A DNA stretch of 64,000 nt, taken from positions 80,793 to 144,792 of the forward strand of contig NZ_DFQV01000021.1 of assembly GCF_002377945.1 (NCBI RefSeq). Reading direction: 5' to 3'. Positions 47,372 to 57,444 of the stretch are shown one piece after another (position 1 is the first letter of the stretch; every line of letters starts with the position of its first letter). The notes under the pieces are model-generated. The model was given only the letters and a program-made list of their open reading frames with translations. It made no database searches and was not told where the DNA came from. The translations under genes and the position numbers were made by a program. Source of the DNA: Psychrobacter sp. UBA3480 (GTDB taxonomy: Bacteria > Pseudomonadota > Gammaproteobacteria > Pseudomonadales > Moraxellaceae).

Positions 47372-49360
47372 TTAAGGCTGGTTCCATATAGAGAAGCCAG
47401 ACTTGTTTTTAGTGTGCTTAAACTTACTTTTTCTTAGCATATGACTTTTATGCTTTAGTGCCTTAAGCGCACCACTTCTGCTGACGGTCGCCATAGAGAA
47501 TTTGTGGTGACTTGCAACATCATTTTTAGCCTTGTCGCTATCTTTACGAATATCAACGCCATCGTCGTTGTAATCTTTCCTGTATACGCTTGTGTTTACT
47601 TCCTTGTTATCAGACACTTCATTATTAGCAGAGTTACTACTGTTATCTGATTCATTTCCTTCTGCTGATTCATCAGTACTACTTCCCACATGATGTTCAA
47701 GCTCCGTTTGATTAACAATCAACTGCTGAGTCGGCAATGCATGTTCTACTTTATATTTCGCGACTTTCTTTAATATATCGACAAACAAAGCGTTTTGTTT
47801 GTCATAGAACTCAATGATACCAATAGCATTCACATAAGCTTGCAACTGAATAACATAGCAATCTTGGCGCAGCTCCAAAATATTGACCTGATTCCATTCT
47901 TGATTGGTCAAATCATGCTCTTTTATAAATTCATCCAAGTCATTAACCATTTTGAATATTACGTCAAGATCAGCGGTACGCTTAATATATAAGTAGTGGA
48001 AAAAACGAAACATATCGCGAGAGGTAAAGTTTTCGATCTGCATCGATGAAAAGTCACCATTTGGTACCGTAACAATCGTCCGCGACAAGGTCCGTACACG
48101 CGATGAGCGAATACCAATGTCGATAACTGTGCCTTCGTAAGTACCAAACTTACAATAGTCACCGATACGCACAGGTGAATCTGCGACGACGACGACACTA
48201 CCAACTAAGTTTTCAATTGTCTTTTGCGCACCAAGGGCCAACGCCAAACCACCCACACCCAGTGCGGCAATACCAGTGGTCAAATCAAAACCCAAATTGC
48301 CAAAAATAACAATCACTGCAAATATCAGTAATAGCGCTTTGACGACCTTACGCAGCAGTCCCAAAATTGAGACACGCTCAGTATAGTTTTTCTTGTAGCT
48401 CAGATTTACCGCTCGGGTAAATATCGCATCGATCACTCGTAATAGTAGCCAAGTCAGCGCCAACCAAGAGGCTATATCCGTAAAGCGATTGACTGGCTCA
48501 CGTAGTGTCACCGATACGCCTGCATAAACCATCACTTCTGATAGTATCAATGCCATAATGACCACAGAGAGTGGCAATATTACTTTGTTAGGTAACGGCA
48601 ATGGCGTACCACGCAAATACGGATAAACAATCCTTAATAAGTGGTATAGCAACCATACCGCGACATAAGTAAGTACAAAGCTAGTCACAATCATGGTGAG
48701 CGCGGCAACCAAATCAGCTAGCTGATAGCCGAAAAGCTTTTTACCATCTAAAGAATCAACCGTGTAGCGCGATACTAAGGTCGGCTCAGTATTTTCTATC
48801 ACTTCTGGTACTGAGGTCAACGTATCGCTAGAGAACTGCCAATATTGCTCATTCTGTTTTGAGACCACCCTTTCGAGTAGTAACGGAACACTTCGCTCTC
48901 CGATATTAATCACACCGACATTTTCTTGGCTAGGTGGCAGCTGGTCAGTTAGATTACCCTCAGGTGAGTTACTAATCTGTAGATCCGGCTGAAAACGCCC
49001 ACCTGCATCTAGTGCCTGTTTAAACTGTCGCACAACGGTCGTTGGGTTATCGGACTTTGATAAGTTGAGATAATTACTTGCCAGCAAATAATCATTTTCA
49101 CCCAGCGCACTGATAAACCCTTGTACCGTATGACGCGGCGTATCTCGGCCAAACGAATCAGGCAATGGCGTACTTACTGTCTCTCCACTACTGTCATTAC
49201 CCACTCCAAGCGCACCAGCCTCGACAGCATAAGCATTATTTGGCAAGGCAATGCTCAACAGCATAGTCAATAATAACATTGCGACTATAATTGGCATTTT
49301 AGTAATAGCAGAGAATAAATTAGGCAAAGGACTGGGAGTCAGATTATGCTTGATAGACAA
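47372..49360 (-). CDS. MscS family mechanosensitive channel
   Basis: The 662-residue protein has an export-type hydrophobic segment near residues 22-45, a periplasmic domain, about five helices, then the MscS core: the pore helix GVGGLALALGAQKTIENLVGS and the beta domain DYCKFGTYEGTVIDIGIRSSRVRTL with VPNGDFS. The C-terminal 110 residues are a low-complexity, basic tail. Start is a TTG at 49360 with GAGG six bases upstream; an in-frame ATG at 49297 would put the signal at the very N-terminus but lacks a ribosome binding site. It releases solutes on hypoosmotic shock by family. Confidence 0.87.
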   Translation of the reverse strand: MSIKHNLTPSPLPNLFSAITKMPIIVAMLLLTMLLSIALPNNAYAVEAGALGVGNDSSGETVSTPLPDSFGRDTPRHTVQGFISALGENDYLLASNYLNLSKSDNPTTVVRQFKQALDAGGRFQPDLQISNSPEGNLTDQLPPSQENVGVINIGERSVPLLLERVVSKQNEQYWQFSSDTLTSVPEVIENTEPTLVSRYTVDSLDGKKLFGYQLADLVAALTMIVTSFVLTYVAVWLLYHLLRIVYPYLRGTPLPLPNKVILPLSVVIMALILSEVMVYAGVSVTLREPVNRFTDIASWLALTWLLLRVIDAIFTRAVNLSYKKNYTERVSILGLLRKVVKALLLIFAVIVIFGNLGFDLTTGIAALGVGGLALALGAQKTIENLVGSVVVVADSPVRIGDYCKFGTYEGTVIDIGIRSSRVRTLSRTIVTVPNGDFSSMQIENFTSRDMFRFFHYLYIKRTADLDVIFKMVNDLDEFIKEHDLTNQEWNQVNILELRQDCYVIQLQAYVNAIGIIEFYDKQNALFVDILKKVAKYKVEHALPTQQLIVNQTELEHHVGSSTDESAEGNESDNSSNSANNEVSDNKEVNTSVYRKDYNDDGVDIRKDSDKAKNDVASHHKFSMATVSRSGALKALKHKSHMLRKSKFKHTKNKSGFSIWNQP

Positions 49361-49802
49361 AACAAACCTCTTAGTTTAAAAATGGCATGATAAATGACAG
49401 GTGATGTCCATACTATAGTAACAATTATTTATAACAGCAGTACTTTTGATTACGCAATTTTGTAGCTAACTGTATTGGTATTTGATTTTTTACTCTATGT
49501 GCATTTCTAATAATAAGTATTTATTAAGACAGCTTTCTCTTATAAAACTAAGAAGATGCTCATAAAATATTTAGGTAAATTAATTTTTAATAGACTATTT
49601 AGTAAGCTAACATGAATGACATTCAGCCTATCCTGAATAAAGATTAGGTTAAAGTAGTTTATAAAGCAGGTTAATTTGTAGATAATGAGCACAGTTTTGC
49701 TTATATACTGTTTTTTGTAACTTTTGACCCCTTTTACGTCATAATAGTTACTTCTCATTTCTGCATTTCTGCATTTTTAACTTGATTACTTTGGAATCGA
49801 CT
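49361..49802. other. Intergenic region upstream of the TonB-dependent receptor
   Basis: About 440 very AT-rich bases between divergent genes. I searched by eye for a cobalamin riboswitch and a Fur-like dyad and see neither. No open frame with a plausible ribosome binding site. Confidence 0.45.
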
Positions 49803-51722
49803 ATGTCTGTATCACGTGCATCTTCACGTACCTATCTTCGTTTAAGTATTTTGAGCGTTCTTAGCTTACTTGCAGTAAATACTGCAATGGCAGCTACCGC
49901 TCAAGATACGGCTATCAGTAGTAGTGACTTACCACAGGTTGAGCTTGATGAAATTGTCGTGACAGCCACTCGCACACCTGCTAAGACAAGTAATGTAATT
50001 GCGCAAACACGAGTAATCGATAAAGAAGAGTTACAACGTTATCAAGGTCAAACCGTTTTGGACGTACTCAAACGTCAGCCAGGCATTGCTTTTAAACAAA
50101 ACGGTGGTCTTGGCGCTTCTTCAAACTTTTATATGCGCGGCTACGATAGCAAACAAGTCCTCGTATTGATTGATGGTATACGTTATAGCTCAGTCAGTGC
50201 TGGAGGCGCCGCGTTAAACTTGCTACCTGCTGATCAAATTGATCGAATTGAAGTTCTCTATGGTGCATCAGGTTCTAGCATCTATGGTGCGGATGCGATG
50301 GGTGGTGTGATTCAAGTATTCACTAAAGGCAGCAATATAGATCGAAGTAGCATGTCAGTTACCGCAGGTATCGGCTCAAACGATCATTACGTATATGGTG
50401 CGAGCGCACAACTTGCCAATACTAATGGTACTACATTAAGCCTTTCGGCCAGTCACAACGAAACAGATGGTATCAATGCGACCCGACCAGATCCCAGTAA
50501 TCAAAACGACCCTTATAACAAAGACGCTGATGGTTTTGAGAGCGACAGTGTAAGCTTAGCAGTCAATCAGCGTTTTAGCGACACGTTACTGACAGGTGCT
50601 AGCATCTTGTATAGTAAATCCACTACTGAATATGACGATGGTACTTTTGAAGACGCTCATGCTGATCAAGAAAACGGCGCAGCACAAGCTTATGTCGACT
50701 GGCAATATATGCCTGATGCCTCTGTTAAGCTCCAATATGGTCACTCTATTGATAAAAGCGAGTCTTATGCTAAGTATCCAAATGTATTCGATGGTACTCA
50801 AGACCAGATTAGCTTAGTTGGTAAAAACAAGCTGCTAGCTGGTGAAGGTGTTTATGGTCTCGAATACCTCACTCAAGACTTAGACAGCACGGCTTACAGT
50901 ATTGATGACCGTAATGTCAAAAGTGCCTTTGCTGGCTATGTCATCGCCAATGACCGCTTTGATGCACAAGCCAACCTACGCTACGATGATGACTCACGCT
51001 ATGGTGATGAAACCACCTATAATTTGGGCGGTGCAATGCATCTTAGTCCTGATTTCCGCGTTGGTGCGAGCTATGCTAAAGGCTTCCGCGCACCTGTTTT
51101 TAATGATTTAAGCCCTGTATATAGTGGTAACCCCGATCTAAAGCCTGAAACTAGCGACAACTACGAAGCTTTTGCTGAATACAACACTCTGCTACAGTCT
51201 ACACGTCTCACTGGCTATTATAATGATGTTGAAAATTTAATCAGTTACGTCGCAAGCCCTACGCCTAGCAATCCTTATGCAGGAGCTAGTCAAAATATCA
51301 ATGAAGCTAAAATCAAAGGTATCTCATTAACTTCTGACTGGGAAATGAACGACTATCTGTTTGGCGGCAGCTATGATTACCAGAAGGCAGAAGACAGTAG
51401 TGGTGGAAGTGATGATGGCAACTCTCTTCCCTACCGTCCTGAACACAAGGGCTTGGTATATGTCGGATACCGTCTGCCAAGTTTAGATATACGCGCTGAA
51501 TATCAGTATGTAGGGGACTATTACAGCAGAATTACCAATACTGACTCTCAATTTGTAGACAACTATGGATTGCTGAACATCAGTGGTAACTACAAACTTA
51601 CTGATAATTTATCTATGACTGCACGTCTAAATAACATCACTAACGAAGAGTATATAACAGATATTGGCTATAATACTGACGGTATTAACTACTTTACCTC
51701 TCTAACCTACAACTGGTACTAA
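49803..51722 (+). CDS. TonB-dependent outer-membrane receptor (BtuB-like)
   Basis: The protein has about 639 residues and a signal peptide ending AMA near residue 31. A TonB box-like DEIVVTATRT leads into the plug domain with RYQGQTVLDVLKRQPGI and RIEVLYGASGSSIYGADAMGGVIQVFTK. The beta barrel follows and the protein ends in TSLTYNWY, a terminal aromatic residue that marks outer-membrane barrels. The plug is closest to BtuB-type cobalamin receptors, but no B12 riboswitch or btu gene is near, so the substrate is open. GGA seven bases before ATG 49803 fixes the start over the in-frame TTG at 49782. Confidence 0.88.
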   Translation: MSVSRASSRTYLRLSILSVLSLLAVNTAMAATAQDTAISSSDLPQVELDEIVVTATRTPAKTSNVIAQTRVIDKEELQRYQGQTVLDVLKRQPGIAFKQNGGLGASSNFYMRGYDSKQVLVLIDGIRYSSVSAGGAALNLLPADQIDRIEVLYGASGSSIYGADAMGGVIQVFTKGSNIDRSSMSVTAGIGSNDHYVYGASAQLANTNGTTLSLSASHNETDGINATRPDPSNQNDPYNKDADGFESDSVSLAVNQRFSDTLLTGASILYSKSTTEYDDGTFEDAHADQENGAAQAYVDWQYMPDASVKLQYGHSIDKSESYAKYPNVFDGTQDQISLVGKNKLLAGEGVYGLEYLTQDLDSTAYSIDDRNVKSAFAGYVIANDRFDAQANLRYDDDSRYGDETTYNLGGAMHLSPDFRVGASYAKGFRAPVFNDLSPVYSGNPDLKPETSDNYEAFAEYNTLLQSTRLTGYYNDVENLISYVASPTPSNPYAGASQNINEAKIKGISLTSDWEMNDYLFGGSYDYQKAEDSSGGSDDGNSLPYRPEHKGLVYVGYRLPSLDIRAEYQYVGDYYSRITNTDSQFVDNYGLLNISGNYKLTDNLSMTARLNNITNEEYITDIGYNTDGINYFTSLTYNWY

Positions 51723-51761
51723 TTTTCTCTTAGTACTATTTGGACTGTCTGAAATGAGAAT

Positions 51762-51792
51762 AAAAAAGGTCATCCATCGATGGCCTTTTTTA
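51762..51792 (+). terminator. Terminator of the TonB-dependent receptor gene
   Basis: A 13-bp stem (AAAAAAGGTCATC and complement with a G-T pair) around CATC, followed by T-rich sequence, 40 bases after the stop. Confidence 0.82.
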
Positions 51793-51889
51793 TTGCTACA
51801 TATTACCGCTTCCCATCTTACGTGCCTATACCGTCAGCTATTTATGTTATCCAAGAGGTGACAATTCATGACTCATCAATTACAATAAC

Positions 51890-52032
51890 GACCTCCGAGA
51901 GGTGTTGCGCCATAACAGTGATTTACTGCATTAACATTCTATAGTTATGCAATCACAGGTTATGTTAGGCTCGGTTAACTGTCGAGAGACCATATTTTTG
52001 GTCGCTCACAGCGCAAACAACGGCACCTGCGT
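51890..52032 (+). promoter_or_regulatory. S-adenosylhomocysteine (SAH) riboswitch upstream of ahcY
   Basis: Seen core parts: CTCCGAG (P1 5' side) with GGTGTTGCG, then AGGCTCGG closing P1 (51967-51974), and CAACGGCACC near 52018-52027. AGGTG at 51900 can pair with CACCT at 52024-52028 as the pseudoknot. These match the SAH riboswitch pattern, which activates ahcY when SAH rises. P2 is an extended helix (51911-51964) and a further hairpin (GACC/GGTC, 51984-52007) lies between P1 and the pseudoknot. The start of ahcY is 45 bases downstream. Confidence 0.85.
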
Positions 52033-52076
52033 TTTTATTCTTTTTATCATTCGTTAACCACTGATAGGAGCATATT

Positions 52077-53501
52077 ATGGACGCAGTGTCTACTACACCA
52101 TCTGCCCATACGATCGATCCCTCTTTTACTGACTATAAAGTTGCTGACATCAGCCTTGCTGATTACGGCCGTCGTGAAATCACCCTTGCTGAAGCTGAAA
52201 TGCCTGCCCTAATGGGCTTGCGTCGTCGCTACGAAGCCGACCAGCCGCTTAAAGGCGCGAAAATCGCTGGCTGTATCCACATGACCATCCAAACTGCGGT
52301 CCTTATCGAGACACTCGTCGCGCTAGGTGCTGAAGTACGCTGGACTTCATGTAACATCTTCTCAACCCAAGACCATGCTGCTGCTGCGATTGCTGCTGCT
52401 GGTATCTCTGTCTATGCTTGGAAAGGCGAAACAGAAGAAGAGTATGAATGGTGCCTACGTCAGCAAGTACATGTTGGCGGCGAAGCGTCAGGCCAACTTT
52501 GGGATGCTAACTTAATCTTGGATGATGGCGGTGATTTGACTGCTTTAATTCACAGCGATTATGCAGAGCTGCTTGATAACATCCATGGTATCTCAGAAGA
52601 AACCACTACTGGCGTTCATCGCTTGGTTGAGATGCTTGGTAAAGGTACGCTTAAAGTGCCAGCTATCAACGTCAACGACGCAGTTACCAAGTCTAAAAAT
52701 GATAATAAATACGGCTGCCGTCATAGCTTAAACGATGCTATCAAACGCGCTACCGATATGTTCCTTGCTGGTCGCCGCGCTTTGGTTATCGGTTATGGTG
52801 ATGTAGGCAAAGGCTCTACACAAAGCTTACGCCAAGAAGGCATGATCGTACGTGTTTCAGAAGTTGACCCTATCTGTGCGATGCAGGCATGTATGGACGG
52901 CTTTGAAGTATTATCACCATACATCGACGGTGACAACACGGGCGGCGCAGCCAGTATCAACAAGCGCTTGCTTGAAGACACTGACATGATCGTCACGACT
53001 ACTGGTAATTACCATGTTTGTGATAGACATATGCTAGCAGCCCTTAAGCCTGGTGCTGTGGTATGTAACATCGGTCACTTTGACACCGAAATCGACACTC
53101 AGTTTATGCGTGATAACTGGCGCTGGGTTGAGATCAAGCCACAAGTGCATCAAATCTTCCGCTCAGACGATGAAAACGATTATCTAATCTTGCTTGCTGA
53201 AGGTCGCCTAGTAAACCTAGGTAACGCAACTGGTCACCCATCACGCGTGATGGACGGCTCATTTGCCAACCAAGTATTGGCTCAAATGTATCTGTTCGAA
53301 GAAAAATTCGCTGACTTGCCAGCTGACCAACGTACTGACAACCTATACGTAAAAGTATTGCCTAAAAAGTTAGACGAAGAAGTAGCCGCTGCGATGGTTG
53401 CAGGCTTTAACGGTACGCTAACCAAGCTGACCCAAAAGCAAGCTGAGTATTTGGGTGTGCCAGTTGAAGGTCCATTCAAGCCTGATGCTTATAAATACTA
53501 A
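52077..53501 (+). CDS. ahcY: Adenosylhomocysteinase
   Basis: The 474-residue enzyme splits S-adenosylhomocysteine to adenosine and homocysteine. Seen: the NAD-binding [37 protein letters not shown], and a C-terminal PFKPDAYKY ending typical of the family. It is the long form with the insertion common in bacteria. TAGGAG precedes the ATG. The SAH riboswitch upstream and metF right after it tie the operon to the activated-methyl cycle. Confidence 0.97.
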   Translation: MDAVSTTPSAHTIDPSFTDYKVADISLADYGRREITLAEAEMPALMGLRRRYEADQPLKGAKIAGCIHMTIQTAVLIETLVALGAEVRWTSCNIFSTQDHAAAAIAAAGISVYAWKGETEEEYEWCLRQQVHVGGEASGQLWDANLILDDGGDLTALIHSDYAELLDNIHGISEETTTGVHRLVEMLGKGTLKVPAINVNDAVTKSKNDNKYGCRHSLNDAIKRATDMFLAGRRALVIGYGDVGKGSTQSLRQEGMIVRVSEVDPICAMQACMDGFEVLSPYIDGDNTGGAASINKRLLEDTDMIVTTTGNYHVCDRHMLAALKPGAVVCNIGHFDTEIDTQFMRDNWRWVEIKPQVHQIFRSDDENDYLILLAEGRLVNLGNATGHPSRVMDGSFANQVLAQMYLFEEKFADLPADQRTDNLYVKVLPKKLDEEVAAAMVAGFNGTLTKLTQKQAEYLGVPVEGPFKPDAYKY

Positions 53502-53514
53502 AAGGAGCCTGACT

Positions 53515-54363
53515 GTGAGTAAGCCTGCTTTCTCCTTTGAGTTCTTTCCTGCAAAGACCGAGCAAGGTCACGAAAAGCTTCTCAGCACTTATGATGAGCT
53601 TAATAAGTTGTCGCCAGCTTATTTTTCGGTAACTTATGGTGCGGGCGGTTCAACCCGTAGCCGCACCTTAGATATCGTACAGGCACTAAGTGCGCGTGGT
53701 ACCACTGAAATCGCGCCGCACATGTCTTGTATTGGCGATGACAAAAGTGAAATCGCTGAATTGCTCGAGTATTATAAGACTTTAGGTATTAGACGCTTAG
53801 TAGCGCTACGCGGCGACTTGCCATCAGGTCAGGTGGGCATGGGTGAGCTACCATTTGCGGTAGATTTGGTAAAGTACATTCGTGAGCATTCAGGTGATCA
53901 CTTCCATATCGAAGTGGCTTCCTACCCTGAGATGCACCCACAAGCGCGTAGCTTTGAGTTTGATATCGATAATCTGGTAAATAAATACCAAGCTGGTGCC
54001 AATGCGTCGATTACCCAGTTTTTCTACAACGCTGACAGCTATCTGTACTTGCGTGATAAGTTAGAGAAACGCGGTATTGATACAGTAGCTCAGCCTTTGG
54101 TCGCTGGTATCATGCCAATTACCAATTCGAGCAATCTCTTGCGTTTTGCTGATAGCTGTGGCGCTGATATTCCGCGCTATGTACGTAAACAGCTGACGGA
54201 TTTTGGTGATGACCGTAAGGCTATTCGTGAGTTTGGCTTTGATGTGGTTTATCGCTTGTGTGAACGTTTGATTGCCGAGGGCGTCCCTGCTATGCACTTT
54301 TATAGCATGAACAAAGTTGAGCCAAACAAACGCTTAGTAGAAGCTTTGGGATTGACTGCTTAA
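53515..54363 (+). CDS. metF: Methylenetetrahydrofolate reductase
   Basis: The 282-residue flavoprotein reduces methylene-THF to methyl-THF for methionine synthesis. Seen: FEFFPAKTEQG, SVTYGAGGSTRSRT, ALRGDLP, and NASITQFFYNADSY with the final HFYSMNK pattern. The GTG at 53515 has AAGGAG at seven bases, and the frame upstream is inside ahcY, so this start is secure. It lies 13 bases after the ahcY stop and shares its regulation. Confidence 0.95.
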   Translation: MSKPAFSFEFFPAKTEQGHEKLLSTYDELNKLSPAYFSVTYGAGGSTRSRTLDIVQALSARGTTEIAPHMSCIGDDKSEIAELLEYYKTLGIRRLVALRGDLPSGQVGMGELPFAVDLVKYIREHSGDHFHIEVASYPEMHPQARSFEFDIDNLVNKYQAGANASITQFFYNADSYLYLRDKLEKRGIDTVAQPLVAGIMPITNSSNLLRFADSCGADIPRYVRKQLTDFGDDRKAIREFGFDVVYRLCERLIAEGVPAMHFYSMNKVEPNKRLVEALGLTA

Positions 54364-54416
54364 ATACTTAAGCGTTCTAGAATATCCTTTAATCATTCCT
54401 GAATACATTATTAATG

Positions 54417-54446
54417 ACTGGCGCTTCTAGGAGCGTCAGTTTTTTA
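54417..54446 (+). terminator. Terminator of the ahcY-metF operon
   Basis: A 9-bp stem (ACTGGCGCT / AGCGTCAGT) with a six-base loop, followed by six or seven T. Confidence 0.82.
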
Positions 54447-54663
54447 TTGTCAAAATTTTGACCAATAGCCCTTTACCATTTTATTCATACACTTTATCTT
54501 ATTTGATTTTTAAAAATTTCTTCACTGTGTAATAATGCTGCTCTAAAAATAATTTTCTTTATTAAGAAAAATTCTCATAAAACAAATGTCATTAATTGTC
54601 TCAAGTGATATTCTATAGATCTAATAATAACTATACTCAATCAAATAATAGGAATAAGACCAC

Positions 54664-55569
54664 GTGCGACGTTTTTTTTATGCCATTAACAACGACAATG
54701 CTGATGCCTCATCACTACCTAAATTGGATGAGTTACCGCTAGGTAGCAATGTCGAATTACCAGATAGCGTTGTCCATCACTGGTGCCGTGTACTACGAGC
54801 CAATATTGGTGATCAAGGGATTTTGTTCGATGGATTTGGCGGCGAATATACAGTAGAGCTACAGGCAATCAGTAAAAAAAATGCCACTGCTACTTTGCTT
54901 ACACATATAGACGACGATCGTACGGCACCTACTATCACTCAAATCGGCTTAGTAATGAGCCGAGGCGAACGTATGGACTATGCGATACAAAAGGCGACCG
55001 AACTTGGCGTGACTGCTATTCAGTTGCTCAGCAGCCATCATGGTGAAGTCACATTGAAACCTGCTCAAGTTGAAAAGAAACTGGCACATTGGCAACAAGT
55101 AGCGATTGCCGCTTGTGAACAATGCGGTCTTAATCGTCCGCCCCTCATTCTTGCGCCACAATCTATCAATGAATGGCTAAGCAATACCAATTCTGATGCT
55201 AAGACTACTGAGGCTATGGCTACTGACGTTACAAAGACGCAAATGGCCGTCAGTTCTATCGTTTCTGTGCTTAGTCAAGATCCTTATTACCAGATATTAG
55301 ACGGTCTTTCAGATTTATGTATGCAAATGAGCGTACCAGCAGCAGGACAACCTGCCATGCCTAGTGCTCTACCTGATGTGCTTAAAAAACAAACTCCTTA
55401 TATTAAACTACTGATTGGACCTGAAGGTGGTCTGAGTCAAGATGAATGTCAGCAAGCGGAGAGTGCTGGCTTTAAGCCTTGGCAAATTGGTACAAGAGTG
55501 TTACGCACTGAGACCGCACCAGTGGTTGCTTTGTCTACTATATCCGCCTTGTATAGCTGGAAACTATAA
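54664..55569 (+). CDS. rsmE: 16S rRNA (uracil-1498-N3)-methyltransferase RsmE
   Basis: The 301-residue SPOUT-fold methyltransferase modifies U1498 of 16S rRNA. Seen: MRRFF at the start, HHWCRVLR, QKATELGVTAIQLL, AACEQCGLNR, then the knot region LLIGPEGGLSQDE and the ending VLRTETAPVVAL. It is about 55 residues longer than E. coli RsmE; the surplus is a Ser/Thr/Ala-rich insertion at about residues 172-240 between the AACEQCGLNR and GPEGG parts. GTG start, about 11 bases after AGGA. Confidence 0.92.
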   Translation: MRRFFYAINNDNADASSLPKLDELPLGSNVELPDSVVHHWCRVLRANIGDQGILFDGFGGEYTVELQAISKKNATATLLTHIDDDRTAPTITQIGLVMSRGERMDYAIQKATELGVTAIQLLSSHHGEVTLKPAQVEKKLAHWQQVAIAACEQCGLNRPPLILAPQSINEWLSNTNSDAKTTEAMATDVTKTQMAVSSIVSVLSQDPYYQILDGLSDLCMQMSVPAAGQPAMPSALPDVLKKQTPYIKLLIGPEGGLSQDECQQAESAGFKPWQIGTRVLRTETAPVVALSTISALYSWKL

Positions 55570-55688
55570 CCAATAATAATAGTCATTATCATTAATAAAT
55601 TTAAAAGTAGAACTTTTGTTTTATATTTTGTAGACTTAAAAGTGATCTTAGCTCAATGTTGAGAAGTTGAATCACCATATTTATTTTT

Positions 55689-55733
55689 ATAAGCCATTAT
55701 TTTATAAGCCATTATTTTGTGAGCCATTATTAT
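55689..55733 (+). repeat. Three tandem copies of a 15-bp unit before the GGDEF-EAL start codon
   Basis: The unit ATAAGCCATTATTTT occurs at 55689-55703 and 55704-55718, and a diverged third copy (GTGAGCCATTATTAT) runs into the ATG at 55732. The copies occupy the place of the ribosome binding site; none has a clear Shine-Dalgarno. Confidence 0.75.
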
Positions 55734-57444
55734 GAGCGATTTTGACACTATCCCAGCATCGATTAAGCAACGGTTAATGACCGAACTGTGTGAGAGAATT
55801 GAAGATGCCATATTTATACTAGACGAAAATCTACGTTATTTATCTGTCAATCCTAGCTATGAGCTTTTGATTGGCTACAAAGAAGAGTTTTTAATCGGTC
55901 GTCCACTTGGTATATATGCTGCTGAATTTTTATCAGAAGCAGAGCAAGTAATTCTAAAAGATATCAAGAAAAACTTAAACGAACATGGTTTTTATGAACT
56001 TGATTTTTCGATGGCCAACCGTTATGGACAGAATATTGACTGTCATATTACTTATCGCAGAATTTATATAGATCAAATGGCTTATCATATTGGTATGCTG
56101 CGTGATATGTCTGCAGTTATTAAAGATCAAAAACAGGTCGCCCATTTACTCAACTATGATCAGCTCACAGGCCTCCCTAACCGTAAGGTATTTTTGAGTC
56201 AGACAAGTGACATGCTATTGGATAGTTACCAAGAGGTTGTCCTTGTACGTTTAAATATTGATCGTTATCGTAATCTTGCCAGCTTACTAGGGCCTGATGG
56301 TGCCAATGACTTGATAAAAAACTTTGCAGAAGAAGTCGAGAAGCTCAAACTACATAATTTACGCTCCTTTTCTCACTTTGGTGGTGATGATTTTGCGCTA
56401 CTGTTTGAGGTTAAAGATGCCAATATGGTACGTCATCAATTAGATACACTCATGCAAATGTGTGAGCGTCCCTTTTCTACTGATAAGAGCCATGCAACAG
56501 ATGCAAATATCTATTACCATATTTCTGTGGGTGTCAGCTGTTTTCCAAAAGACGATAACGAAGTAACCGGTTTATTGACCAAAGCAGAAAAAGCATTGGA
56601 CTATGTCAAGCAGCATGGTGGCGATGATATTCGCTGGTACGACGAGGTAATTGAAAGCGCCACCGCTGGTAGCTTAGAGCTAGAGTCTGAGCTTAGGACT
56701 GCTACCCTTGAAGGCCAGTTCGTTCCTTATTATCAGCCAAAGTTCTCATTGGAAACTGGGGCTATCACAGGTTTTGAAGCATTGGTACGTTGGCAACATC
56801 CTACTCGCGGATTACTCAAACCCGTTCATTTTATCAATGCCATTATCGCGCACAAGCTCTCCTTTGATTTGTTTTCGCAACTGGCCATTAAAATTGTCAA
56901 ACAACTCTCTGTTTGGCAACAGCAAGGGTTTCATCAACACGTCTGTATCAACGCTGATGCTGCTGAGTTCAGCCACCCTGACTTCTTTGATATGGTGAGC
57001 ACACTACTGGAAGAAAATGACGTTGCTGCCCATCAGTTGCATATCGAAGTGACCGAGTCGTCTTTGATTCAGCGTCATGACAATGTAAAAAAACAGCTTA
57101 ACTCGCTTAGAGAGCTTGGCGTACGTCTAGCGCTAGATGATTTCGGTACTGGTTATGCGTCATTAAGCTACTTGCAAGAATATCCATTTGATTTTATCAA
57201 GATTGATAAGAGCTTTATCTCCAATATTGAAACCGATCGTACCCAGCACGCAATTGTAAAAGCCATTTTAGACTTAGCAGTCGCTTTAGACATGCAGGTC
57301 GTTGCTGAAGGTATCGAAACTGAGCAGCAGCGCGATGTGTTATTAGATATGGGTTGCAAAATTGGTCAGGGCTATTGGTTTAGCAAACCCGTGGCTGCTG
57401 ATGTCGCCACTGCAATGTTGATTAAGCAAAACACTTCCGAGTAA
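55732..57444 (+). CDS. PAS-GGDEF-EAL cyclic-di-GMP signalling protein
   Basis: The 570-residue soluble protein has a PAS domain (about 20-130), a GGDEF domain (about 140-300) and an EAL domain (about 320-565). The GGDEF motif is GGDDF at 217-221, with DQLTGLPNR and the LNIDRYR metal position retained. The EAL part has EALVRW (EAL 349-351), DDFGTGYASLSYL, and KIDKSFI, all expected of an active phosphodiesterase. It probably degrades c-di-GMP, while cyclase activity is doubtful. No membrane helix. The start is preceded by tandem repeats instead of a clear ribosome binding site. Confidence 0.9.
   Translation: MSDFDTIPASIKQRLMTELCERIEDAIFILDENLRYLSVNPSYELLIGYKEEFLIGRPLGIYAAEFLSEAEQVILKDIKKNLNEHGFYELDFSMANRYGQNIDCHITYRRIYIDQMAYHIGMLRDMSAVIKDQKQVAHLLNYDQLTGLPNRKVFLSQTSDMLLDSYQEVVLVRLNIDRYRNLASLLGPDGANDLIKNFAEEVEKLKLHNLRSFSHFGGDDFALLFEVKDANMVRHQLDTLMQMCERPFSTDKSHATDANIYYHISVGVSCFPKDDNEVTGLLTKAEKALDYVKQHGGDDIRWYDEVIESATAGSLELESELRTATLEGQFVPYYQPKFSLETGAITGFEALVRWQHPTRGLLKPVHFINAIIAHKLSFDLFSQLAIKIVKQLSVWQQQGFHQHVCINADAAEFSHPDFFDMVSTLLEENDVAAHQLHIEVTESSLIQRHDNVKKQLNSLRELGVRLALDDFGTGYASLSYLQEYPFDFIKIDKSFISNIETDRTQHAIVKAILDLAVALDMQVVAEGIETEQQRDVLLDMGCKIGQGYWFSKPVAADVATAMLIKQNTSE

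Noticed and set aside
49361..49802. Possible cobalamin riboswitch before the BtuB-like receptor
   Set aside because: I find no B12-box or characteristic stem pattern in the gap; only AT-rich sequence.
55576..55597. A Fur-box-like stretch after rsmE (AT-rich, with ATAATAGTCATTATC)
   Set aside because: It fits the consensus only loosely, the region is very AT-rich, and neither flanking gene is iron-related.
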